From positions 1 through 38,790 of the forward strand of contig JAUCBJ010005291.1 in NCBI GenBank assembly GCA_032718475.1: 38,790 nt of DNA, written 5' to 3'. The stretch comes from Nemertoderma westbladi. Its lineage: Eukaryota; Xenacoelomorpha; Nemertodermatida; Nemertodermatidae. Every line of letters begins with the position of its first letter. The first letter of the stretch is position 1. Both the position numbers and the translations under genes were made by a program. The notes below the pieces were generated by a model. The model saw only the letters and a program-made list of their open reading frames with translations. It was not told where the DNA came from and made no database searches. This document shows, one piece after another, positions 22,632-33,295 of this stretch.

Positions 22632-23392
22632 CTTAACGTTTACATTCCAAAATTAATTAGTACAACCTGACAACGATGGACAGATTGATTAGTCTTACTG
22701 TCTTCTGGTCTTAGCTCAATCAGTCAATGTAATATTTGGAATATTTAGCAAAGTTTGCTCCGGGCTTCTGCAGCATCAACTGCAGAAGCCGAACCGAACC
22801 GAAATTGCCAAACTTCGGCCCGAACCGAACCGAAGCCGAAGCTTCTGTTGAGCCCTAATCACGGACAGACGGCCTGACGCTGACGGCGACGGCCTGACGC
22901 TGACGGCTAAAAATTACCTACAGTACCTAACTCACTAACTGTCTGACTGTGGTAGAGGTGTGTACTGTAGGTAGCCTACTGTACGTGTACCAGTTGCCAG
23001 TACTGCAGTACAGTATGCTGACATGACAGCAGTAAATGGCTGCAGTGGTACAGTCTGACAGTGTACAATCATAGCATTTACAATTTTTTACAGTAGGGCC
23101 TATCTGTAATAGTCTGCTAGTCAGCCAGCTGGCCAGTACTGCAGTACAGTCAGTCAGTCATTGACTTTAAGTAAATACTGCAGTATTATCAGATTATACT
23201 TGATATTGAAGCTGTACTACAGTACTTATAGTGTTAAATAATTGTTCAGATTATAATATGCACGAAATATAATACTTTATTAAAAAATTAACTCCAGCAA
23301 TATTTTTACCGGAGCCGGAGCAGGAGCCGGAGGTTCCAAAATGGCCGGGCCGGAGCCGGAGGCCGGAGCTCCGATCGAGCCCTACTGGTTAC

Positions 23393-23515
23393 CTAGTCTG
23401 GTACTTCGAGCAGCACGTGAACAACTAAACCAGCACGTTAACTAGTTTGGGGCTTCGAGCAGCACGTGAACAAATAAACTGACTGGTTAACTAGTCTGGA
23501 ACTTCGAGCAAAATT
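23393..23515 (+). repeat. Left array of ~50-bp units in element F (last part)
   Basis: Two to three units after hAT-A copy 2. They run to cttcgagcaaaattgc, where the array breaks and the F spacer begins with a G-run at 23528-23538. Confidence 0.75.
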
Positions 23516-23764
23516 GCAAATTGAGGAGGGGGGGGGGATCGAGGTATTTGGCTTAAGTTCTATCAGTAAAATGTAAAGAACATTTATTATTTTCTTGTAT
23601 CAGTGTTATAATTACATCAGAACATTATAATTATAACAATATAGCAGGGAACTGATAGTAAAATATATCGCAGGTAATCCTACTGTAATAACAATAGGTG
23701 TATAATGCTTCTGCCTATACTGCTATATCTGTTCCAGACAAGTACCAGACTATAAAAATAGTTA

Positions 23765-24113
23765 ACCAGTCAGCTTAGTTGTTTAGGTGCTGCTCGAAGT
23801 CCCAGACTTGTTACCAGACTGCTTAGTTGTACACGTGATGCTCGAAATCCCAGACTAGTTAACCAGCCAGCTTAGTTTTTCACGTGCTGCTCGAAGTCCC
23901 AGACTAGTTAACGTGCTGGTTTAGTTGTTCACGTGGTGCTCGAAGCCCCAGACAACCGGTAGTTAGCGTGCTGGTTTAATTGTTCACGTGCTGCTCGAAG
24001 TCCCAGACTAGGTAACCAGCCAGTTTAGTTGTTCACGTGGTGCTCGAAGCCCCAGACTACCGGTAGTTAGCGTGCTGGTTTAATTGTTCACGTGCTGCTC
24101 GAAGCCCCAGAAT
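23765..24113 (-). repeat. Right, inverted array of ~50-bp units in element F
   Basis: About seven units with cacgtgctgctcgaagtccc on the plus strand, the reverse complement of the left array. Two higher-order units around 23945 and 24065 share the same variant (accggtagttagcgtgctgg), which shows amplification within the arm after it formed. Confidence 0.8.
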
Positions 24114-24311
24114 AGATAAATCAACAACATTAACGGATGAGTGAGTTAAACCGATAATAAATAATTTATTCTGATTCAATGAATTACATTGGCAGATTGG
24201 TCTTACTCTATTCATGTATTCAATGTTAAAACAGATTTGAATTTACCGCCAATATATAGGTGGCAGATCTGATCTGCCACCCTTTCCAGTACAAATAACA
24301 TGTATTTCAAT

Positions 24312-25087
24312 TAGGGCTCGATCGGAGTTGGGATTTGGCCGGAGCCGGAGCAGGAGCCGGAGTTGGACAATTTGGCCGGAGCCGGAGCAGGAGCCGGAGT
24401 TTTTCAAAAATTTTAAAAATTTAATTATTTATTTAAAAAAATAAAGTATGGTTATCGTTCGCCAATCGCTCATAACAGCATAATCAATCATACTGTAGGT
24501 CTAATTAATTTCATAATTTATAGATTTACGAATTTTCAATTTAAAATTTAAGTAATTAATTTATCACGGACAGACGGCCTGATGCTGACGGCTAAAAATT
24601 ACCTACAGTACCTAACTCACTAACTGTGGTAGAGGTGTGTACTGTAGGTAGCCTACCGTACGTGTACCAGTACTGCAGTACAGTATGCTGGCATGGCATG
24701 ACAGCAGTAAATGGCTGCAGTGGTAGGCCTACAGCTACAGTGTACATTCATAGCATTTACAATTTTTTACAGTAGGGCCTACAGGCCTATCTGTAATAGT
24801 CTGCTAGTCAGCCAGCTGGCCAGTACCAGTACTGCAGTACAGTCAGTCAGTCATTGACTTTAAGTAAATACTGCAGTACCGGTATTATTCTTGATATTGA
24901 AGCTGTACTACAGTACTTACTTCAGTACTTATAGTGTAAATAATTGTTCAGATTAGAATATGCACGAAATATAATACTTTATTAAAAAATTAACTCCGGC
25001 AATATTTTTACCGGAGCCGGAGCAGGAGCCGGAGGTGCCAAAATGGCCGGAGCCGGAGCCGGAGGCCGGAGCTCCGATCGAGCCCTA
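24312..25087 (+). mobile_element. hAT-A copy 3 (776 bp, uninterrupted)
   Basis: Complete copy with tagggctcgatcggag ends and a perfect 8-bp duplication, atttcaat (24304-24311 and 25088-25095). It sits in the right arm of element F; the left arm near 19000-19020 shows the uninterrupted target in inverse orientation. This copy provides the empty sites for both hAT-B (near 24565) and element E (near 24640). It is non-coding, with the middle rich in tactgcagta and gtaggcctac motifs. Confidence 0.92.
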
Positions 25088-25156
25088 ATTTCAATCATTT
25101 GAATTTCCCGCGCTATGGAGCAGGGTGGCACCTTTTAGGGACTTGTCGCCTGGTAA

Positions 25157-26570
25157 TGAGCCGGAAGGGTCGGCGCAGAGATGTGCTACGCCGGCGTAGG
25201 CCATCGCCATCCACCATCTAATAGGCAGATAGGCGCAAATGGCTGAATGGGCACTTTTTGGTTGGAGATTGGGTTGTCCGGTATTTCTGTATTTGGGCAG
25301 GTGTCCAATTTCCAGACAGAGTATAAATTTTTCTCTGCCTATGTCTATTTGCTATAAAAATCCATATTTTACATTATAGAAAGGTGCCTAAGACCCGAAC
25401 TGCCGAATACTACTGTACTAATACATGTATCACCATGCCAGCATGCTGCCATGTTGTCAAGGGGTGGGGTAGGGGAGGGGGTCTGTTCAGTTGTCTACCT
25501 GTCTGTTTGTCTGTCTTTCCACCATTTCAAAACACTAGTTCATGAAAGTCTGAATTCATACAATTTTCCAATTTGCCCAACTTTTTTTTGTTTTGAATTT
25601 CTAAGCAAACACACTTCGTTAATCTGTTAATGTCAATAATTTGTAAACCAACCTGCCATTTGTCTGTCTGTTCGTTTTTCTGTCTTTCTGTTCGTTTTTC
25701 TGTCTATCCATTTCAATGCAGTAGGCCTATAACTTTCAATCACTGTAAAACGCCAGATCACAGAAGTCCAGGAATAATAACTAATTGGGCACAAAAAGTC
25801 AAGCTTAAGAACACTAACCTACTAGAAATCTGGAAATTGTTTACAATACAGTAATTAAAATATAAGTAAGTGCATCTAAAAAGCGAGCTTGACACAAGTA
25901 ATAAAAAATAAAATAGACGTTGTAACAAATTGGGCACACATATTTTTATACATCTTAAAAACTTAGTTTCGCTATTTACCGGTAATCTGTTACCGGTAAT
26001 TATAATTAAAAAATAAAAATTAACCTGAGTAAAAACTTTACGTAAAACAGTATAAGCTCTACTTGCTACTATATAGGCCTAGCTGTGTGTAAAAACTAGG
26101 TATTAAAATGTTTAAAAACGTCAAGTAAATAGGTTCAATCCAATTAAAAATACAGATGGCATATTAGTTATGATAATATAATATAAAATATCATTCTACA
26201 GTTCTATAAAGTAGTTGTTAATACGCAAAGTTTGTGTATGAGGACAAAAGTGTGTAATGGGATGATGATAAAAAAAATTTTAATTTAAGTTAAAAACTGA
26301 AAAAGAAGTCTAAAAATTAAAAATTAAAAAAAAGTATTTTACTACATCATACAGCATAGGCCTACTCCTGTACTCATACATCAGTACATCACTACATTGA
26401 CATTCTGACAGACTACAGTCAGACAGTGACAGTAGTACTAGGCCTTTGCTTTTTTTAGAACTGTAGAACGACTGAAAGACACATCCTCATTTCAGCCGGC
26501 AACCGGTACAGCTTTATTTCTGTATTTCTACTGGAAATTGAGTACAGGTATCGTACGCGTACAGCCGTAG
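25157..26570. other. Intergenic DNA upstream of the helicase gene
   Basis: Right after element F, a gccggaagg...gtgctacgcc block resembles the DNA left of F (18905-18938), so F entered a short tandem duplication. CTGT-rich simple repeats lie at about 25480-25720. The rest is AT-rich. No promoter motif is convincing. Confidence 0.45.
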
Positions 26571-28742
<2,172 letters not shown>

Positions 28743-28756
28743 CACAGTCTAACACT

Positions 28757-28762
28757 AATAAA
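28757..28762 (+). promoter_or_regulatory. Polyadenylation signal AATAAA of the helicase gene
   Basis: AATAAA begins 15 bases after the TAA stop. This would give an unusually short 3' UTR. Other AT-rich signals downstream cannot be excluded. Confidence 0.6.
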
Positions 28763-29800
28763 ATACTTTGCAACTCGTTAAATTTATGTTTTAATGCGTG
28801 TGGCGTGTGGGACAGCAACCGCCCCTCACAAATCATTGGAATCTCTCCTGTTTGAGGCGTGCCAGTTCCAGGTGATCATTTTTAGTGTCAACAAGAAGTT
28901 TATACTAATGCCGTGATAATATAATATATTTATCGTAATTTCGGATACCATGACAATTGGCCCGAGAGCGACTGGGAATTGGTGATCAATCACGATAAAT
29001 AAACGGTTATGACAATATAATAAACGGAATTGTTTTGATTATATGGTATTTTTATTTCAGAAAACCTTTCACTAATCAATTGCAAAATAATTTTAATATG
29101 ACTTTATCTTACTAATATTTCATAAAGTGTAAGATAAAGTGAGAGTTACCCAAAACCCGCCACATAAACTTTAAGTAATTTAATCCAAAATGGCAATCCT
29201 GATCCCAAAAAAACGGTATCCCGAGAGTGATAATCCCGATCCCGAAAAGTGTGATCCCGTTTAAACATAGGCCCCAAACAGGAAAGAGCCGAAAGTATTA
29301 GTATTATAATAGAAAACAACAACTCTTAAAGACTTAACAACTAATACACCCAGATTATTACTGTTTTACAGTGTCATCTAATAATAACAAAAGTTATTTG
29401 TAGGTAAAGCTGCGATAATATTTTATTTAATACTGAACCCGATGTATTGAGACTCGTCAACTTGTTTTTTTCATCATGAAACCTCGCTGGATATCCTGTA
29501 CTGGTACTACAAATTAGATTAAGTATTAGGCGTGGATTGAGTATTATATTATTCACAGATAGAGTAATATGTTTAATGAATAACCCCTAACCTGTGATAA
29601 CAGGATGGTTGTCTGCTGATGTTAACTATACCAATAATATTATAATTTATTATTGGTGTTATGGGTGAATAAGTGGCTTCATATTATTATAACTTTATTG
29701 TTGGGTACAGCCTTGATGGTATGACAGATGGGAGGCCGTGAGGAGGTAAATTGCGGACATACAAGGTATCAGATAGTATTTCCAGGTCTATATTTTACCT
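28763..29800. other. Intergenic DNA downstream of the helicase gene
   Basis: No gene is seen. Hairpins: ctttatcttac / gtaagataaag around 29102-29139 and ccaataat / attattgg around 29629-29655. A cluster of atcccga motifs lies near 29200-29265. Confidence 0.45.
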
Positions 29801-29802
29801 GA

Positions 29803-29872
29803 GCCGCTAGCTGAATGGTTAGAGCGTCAGGCGTCCAACCCGGAGGTCACCAGTTCGATCCCACCTGGACGT
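29803..29872 (+). mobile_element. tRNA-derived SINE head or tRNA pseudogene
   Basis: gccgctagctgaatggttag has a good A box, and cagttcgatccc is a near-consensus B box at normal tRNA spacing. It is not a working tRNA: the T stem (accag against ccacc) cannot pair, and position 33 of the anticodon loop is G instead of U. Repeated acgtc/gacgt motifs follow it. This is more likely a SINE head or a decayed pseudogene than a tRNA. Confidence 0.5.
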
Positions 29873-29879
29873 CATTGCC

Positions 29880-30209
29880 GTCATAACGTCGTGGACGTCG
29901 TGCCCAACATAAAGTTATAATAATATTATTACCTATAACTGTCTTTATAGTTATTATTATCTCCCAAACTATAGTATTATTATTATTCTTTGCTAAATTT
30001 AGGCACCTCGCTCATCATCGGCATCGATGGATAACTTAATAATATTTATTGAAATCAAACAAATATAAAACCTGTCATTTCTTTATGTGATCACTATCTT
30101 GATTTGAGCCAAATTGTTCAATTGATTATATTAGTTTGCATTTCAAACATTTGGCCTATAGTACAATTCCCGTTCATATAGAGCATTGGCCCATTTAAAT
30201 TCTGGTTCC
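29880..30209. other. AT-rich intergenic DNA
   Basis: Mainly TAA/TTA-rich triplet-like stretches (29915-29990). Nothing else is recognised. Confidence 0.4.
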
Positions 30210-30212
30210 TTA

Positions 30213-30628
30213 GGGCTGTTTACACGTGGCAACTTTTAGAGCAACTTTCTCGGCAACTAGCAACTTTTTTGGAGCACCTAAAGGCCTGTTTACACGTGGC
30301 AACTTTTAGAGCAACTTTCTCGGCAACTAGCAACGTTTTTGGAGCACCTAAAGGCCTGTTTACACGTGACAACTTTTAGAGCAACTTTCTCGGCAACTAG
30401 CAACTTTTTTGGAGCACCTAAAGGCCTGTTTACACGTGGCAACTTTTAGAGCAACTTTCTCGGCAACTAGCAACTTTTTTTGGAGCATCTAAAGGCCTGT
30501 TTACACGTGGCAACTTTTAGAGCAACTTTCTCAGCAACTAGCAACTTTTTTAGAGCACCTAAAGGCCTGTTTACACGTGGCAACTTTTCGAGCAACTTTC
30601 TCGGCAACTAGCAACGTTTTTTTGGAGC
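30213..30628 (+). repeat. ~70-bp tandem array in element L
   Basis: Six units: gcctgtttacacgtggcaac, then ttttagagcaactttctcgg, then caactagcaacttttttgg and agcacctaaag. They are very similar to each other, implying recent amplification. The motif caacttt recurs inside each unit. Confidence 0.9.
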
Positions 30629-30957
30629 AACTTAATTAAATCGCTGCGGCTGTGGCCGTGGCAACTTTACCAGCAATTAGATCAGGGCCAATGTGCCAAT
30701 TGGCCCATTTTAGATCGCGACTTTTAGATCAACTTGGGTAGTTTGACTGTAAAATGGTGGGTCATTTTATCTATTAGTTAGTTTGTGATAATTTAATTTG
30801 ATTATCTCGCTTTCATTTGCCAACGCAAATTCCTTCAAGTTGCCGTAAAAGTTGAGCAACTTTTACGGCAACCTTTTTTCAGCAACTTAGGTGTTTACAC
30901 GGAGCAACTTTATCGGCAACCTGGGTTGCTCCACTAGTTGCCACGTGTATACAGGCC
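30213..30957. mobile_element. Element L: TIR element with a 70-bp internal array
   Basis: The outer ends are inverted: ggctgtttacacgtggcaac starting at 30214 against its complement ending at 30957, with about 21 of 23 matching. The left part is an array of six ~70-bp units (30213-30628), and each unit begins with a copy of the terminal repeat itself. The right part includes an inverted, diverged half-unit (about 30840-30957). TTA lies near both ends, but with one base of misfit, so the target duplication is unproven. No protein is encoded. It looks like a MITE whose left end has been amplified in tandem. Confidence 0.7.
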
Positions 30958-30961
30958 TTTA

Positions 30962-32096
30962 TTCCCCCATTTTCATGTTTTTTTAACATTTTTTCGATAA
31001 TAATGGGATTCCTTTTCCCTTTTACCGATATTTGCCGCTGGGAGGCCTACATGTAACTGTCTTAAACTAATTAATTGTGGTTTTAAAACTAAAACAAATA
31101 AAATAAATGAATTACACGTAAAATCAATAGAGTGATCATATTTTATTATGTGAAAATTGTGTTGGCAAGCTGTTTTTTTTTCGAGGTGTTTGTTACTGGA
31201 AAGCCAGCAAGCTGGCTTTAAACGAACCTGCCCATCAAACCAGTACCATGAGTGAGCGAAAATGAAAACACGATAATTGCCATCAACTCAACGATAGAAA
31301 CACCAGCTGCTGGTACTCATGTGGGCCTAGTAAGCTACTACTATTTATTGAATGGATAGCCCAAACTGCAGAGAAGTATATTATTACTTGCCAAATTTAT
31401 TACTATCTCACTCTAACCCAGACAGTAATCAAACATCAACTACTGTAAGTTTGTATAATGTATTACCCCACCAGATGAATAGCTCTACCCAGTGAATCCT
31501 ATGACAATAATCTATAAGGTTACTCACTGCTATGTTAGGTGGGAGGGAGTTGATGATAATGAATGAGGAGGGACCCAACTAACACTACGTTTGTCTATAT
31601 GGACGGTCTCCAACAGCCAGCTGGCTGGCTTTTCTAGTTGAATCATATTATTCCGCAACTAAATAATTTACTCTTTTAGAAGAATTTGTGCGTTTTTTGC
31701 CGGACTAACAAATTTTGGCGACGTTCTGTGCGAGATTGGCGATATTTGAAAAGATTCTGAGGCTCAAATATGTTGCTCAGATGACTGAATATCTCAAATA
31801 AAAAAGTTGGTGCATACTCGACGAGTTGAAATCGATGAAATTCGGCTTTAAATTTTCAAAACCGCTATTTTTCAGTGACCCCGTGATTGAAACGCCACAA
31901 AAAATATACTGTCTTGTGCGCAACCAAAATTTATGGAGAGTTTGTTATTAAAGTTTTTGCGTACCTGCTTGAGTTTTTGAGATATTGGATGGTTATACAT
32001 ATATACACACACACAACCACATCGTGTTTTTAAACGGCTCAACTCTTGACAAGAACTACCCTGGCCTACTATTAATAGGCAGGTTCGTTATTATGC
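30962..32096. other. AT-rich intergenic DNA
   Basis: No gene is recognised. A perfect 20-bp palindrome, aaagccagcaagctggcttt, lies at about 31200-31219. A CA/TA-rich run lies near 31997-32020. Confidence 0.45.
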
Positions 32097-32468
32097 ATTT
32101 ATTATAGGAAGGGATCTAGGGGTTTTTACCTCGAATGATAAGTTTATTTTACCGAAAATAACTTATCTTTTAATGGCGCAATTGTAGGACTAATCCCAGC
32201 ACTTGCGTACTTTTTAACCGGATAGTGTACAAATTTAGGAATCGCGTAATTTTTCTTGAAATTAATATCACATATCTCTCCAAACCACGTACGCGTTTCG
32301 ACCTTATTGGGTCTCATCAGCGTGGTCTCGGATTCGAACCTGGGACCTCAAGGTGGAAGCCGAGACTTTGATGGGATTAGCAATTGCGCCAATAAAAGTT
32401 AAGTTATTTTCGGTAAAATAAACTTATCATTCGAGGTAAAGACCCTTAGATCCCTTCCTATAATAAAT
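32097..32468 (-). mobile_element. 372-bp palindromic element carrying a hammerhead ribozyme
   Basis: Inverted arms of about 95-100 bases (32097-32199 and 32375-32468) match with few differences. They begin atttattataggaagggatc and include cgaatgataagtttatttta. The ~175-base centre contains, on the minus strand, a perfect B-box-like ggttcgaatcc (32331-32341) followed directly by a hammerhead core. No protein is encoded and no clear target duplication is visible. The arms suggest a foldback or MITE-like structure, while the ribozyme suggests a link to retrozymes, Penelope-like elements or ribozyme-bearing SINEs. Confidence 0.75.
32284..32326 (-). ncRNA. Type I hammerhead ribozyme (minimal stem III)
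   Basis: Minus strand, 5' to 3': stem I strand ACCACG (32326-32321), core CTGATGA (32320-32314), stem II GACC (32313-32310), loop CAATAA, stem II GGTC (32303-32300), core GAAA (32299-32296), CGCGTA (32295-32290), stem I return CGTGGT (32289-32284). All conserved core nucleotides are present and both stems pair perfectly. Cleavage would follow GUA, between 32290 and 32289. Stem III is reduced to two pairs with a two-base loop. In metazoan retrozymes and Penelope-like elements, such short stem III ribozymes are known and mainly cleave as dimers. Stem I can extend past an internal loop (gag/tt) with TCC/GGA, where tertiary contacts usually form. Confidence 0.85.
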
Positions 32469-33290
32469 GGAGAATTGCAGACTGGTTACCGTCCCCGCAA
32501 AGGCGCAGGCTGTGTTATAGTAAATATCTCGCAAATTTCAGATTGAACATGTATCGTAAATGGCGAAATGTGAAAAGGGTTTCACATCAGGCATGTCACC
32601 CTCTAGTGACACTTGATAATTCCAGGTGGATTAGTCTCCTTTGAAAGACACAGCTGATGGTCCAGTACATTTTGGATCAGTTAAGATTCAACTTAAACGT
32701 ATTCAAAGCAATGAAATATGAGGACATTACATTTTATTGTTTAAACGCCGCCAAACGGCCGACCTGCAAACGGCAGAAGTCTGTATGTAAACGTTCGTAA
32801 GTTGTTTTAGTTTAATAAAGTTGTGAGTGGAGAAATAATCTTTCAAAGATTAGACCAACCGAGAGACCGACCTACATACAGACACGAGGTTGTTACAGTG
32901 GTAGGCCTAACTGTATGCTAAGTCCCACAGCCACAGGAAAGCTAATATCTATTGTTAACTAATAATCTATAAATTTGTGCAATTTAGGCAATTACAAATT
33001 AATTATACAGTATATATATTTTTATTCCTAAATCGCTCGAATATACCTCGAAATCGAGTACTTTTTCTATAGGGAAAAAAGTAATCAATATGATTGCATT
33101 GATTTTATTACTTTTTCAGGCGAAAAAATAATATTGTTTTGATGGAATTTCTTAAATTTATTAACATGTGTTGAAAGAGCATCGACGTAGAAAGTGTTTG
33201 CGTGTAATTTAAGTAAAATCCATACCAAGAATCAAGCGCTGTGGCGATTACAACAACTATCTATACTATTACTATTTATTAAGAATGCTG
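32469..33290. other. Intergenic DNA, possible LTR-like 3' end near 32.8-32.9 kb
   Basis: No gene. AATAAA at about 32814 followed by ttgtgagtgg and, 75 bases later, gaggttgttaca, resembles the R-U5 end of an LTR, but I find no matching 5' end or target duplication. The rest is non-coding. Confidence 0.3.
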
Positions 33291-33295
33291 TGCCG

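Larger units (their letters stand above)
20512..22857. mobile_element. hAT-B: 2,346-bp element nested in hAT-A copy 2
   Basis: The ends are inverted (tagggttcaacagaag against tagggctcaacagaag, 15 of 16). They are flanked by a perfect 8-bp duplication, atcacgga (20504-20511 and 22858-22865). hAT-A copies 1 and 3 keep this site uninterrupted (atcacggacagacgg). Subterminal DNA on both sides is made of ccgaa units, similar in style to the ggagcc units of hAT-A. The interior holds an inverted pair (about 21085-21180 and 22560-22665), a tRNA-like unit, a 62-bp array and a 12-bp array. I found no transposase. Its length compared with hAT-A comes mostly from arrays. Confidence 0.88.
20266..23384 (+). 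mobile_element. hAT-A copy 2 (3,119 bp, split by hAT-B)
   Basis: The ends tagggctcgatcggag and complement are flanked by a perfect 8-bp duplication, ctggttac (20258-20265 and 23385-23392). The ggagccgg-rich subterminal DNA is as in the other copies. Without the nested hAT-B the element is about 765 bp, close to copy 3 (776 bp), and non-coding. The 20-bp unit after the hAT-B insertion (gacggcctgacgctgacggc) is present twice. The short frames in the GGAGCC repeats are not genes. Confidence 0.9.
18943..25147. mobile_element. Element F: foldback element with minisatellite arms, host of nested insertions
   Basis: Two long inverted arms face each other. The unique outer part is 18950-19195 on the left; on the right it is 25147-25096 plus 24311-24114, interrupted by hAT-A copy 3. 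Inward of this, each arm is an array of ~50-bp units: plus orientation at 19195-19251, 20082-20265 and 23393-23515, minus orientation at about 23765-24113. A ~250-bp spacer separates them. The flanks are gcctggtaa at 18934-18942 and 25148-25156, a perfect 9-bp target duplication. Without insertions it is about 1.5 kb and carries no protein gene. Drosophila FB elements have the same plan (tandem-repeat arms, 9-bp duplications), so it is probably moved by a MULE-like or similar transposase in trans; that is inference. Confidence 0.85.

Noticed and set aside
22172-22670. Open frames of 75-154 codons on both strands over the 12-bp and 62-bp arrays
   Set aside because: They arise because the 12-bp period is a multiple of three and keeps all frames open. 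The peptides are monotonous and contain no domain.
29803-29872. Functional tRNA gene
   Set aside because: T stem does not pair and position 33 is not U, despite good A and B boxes.
32512-32898. Solo LTR (TGTTA...TTACA with AATAAA)
   Set aside because: Start and end were chosen only by short matches; no target duplication and no second copy in the window.
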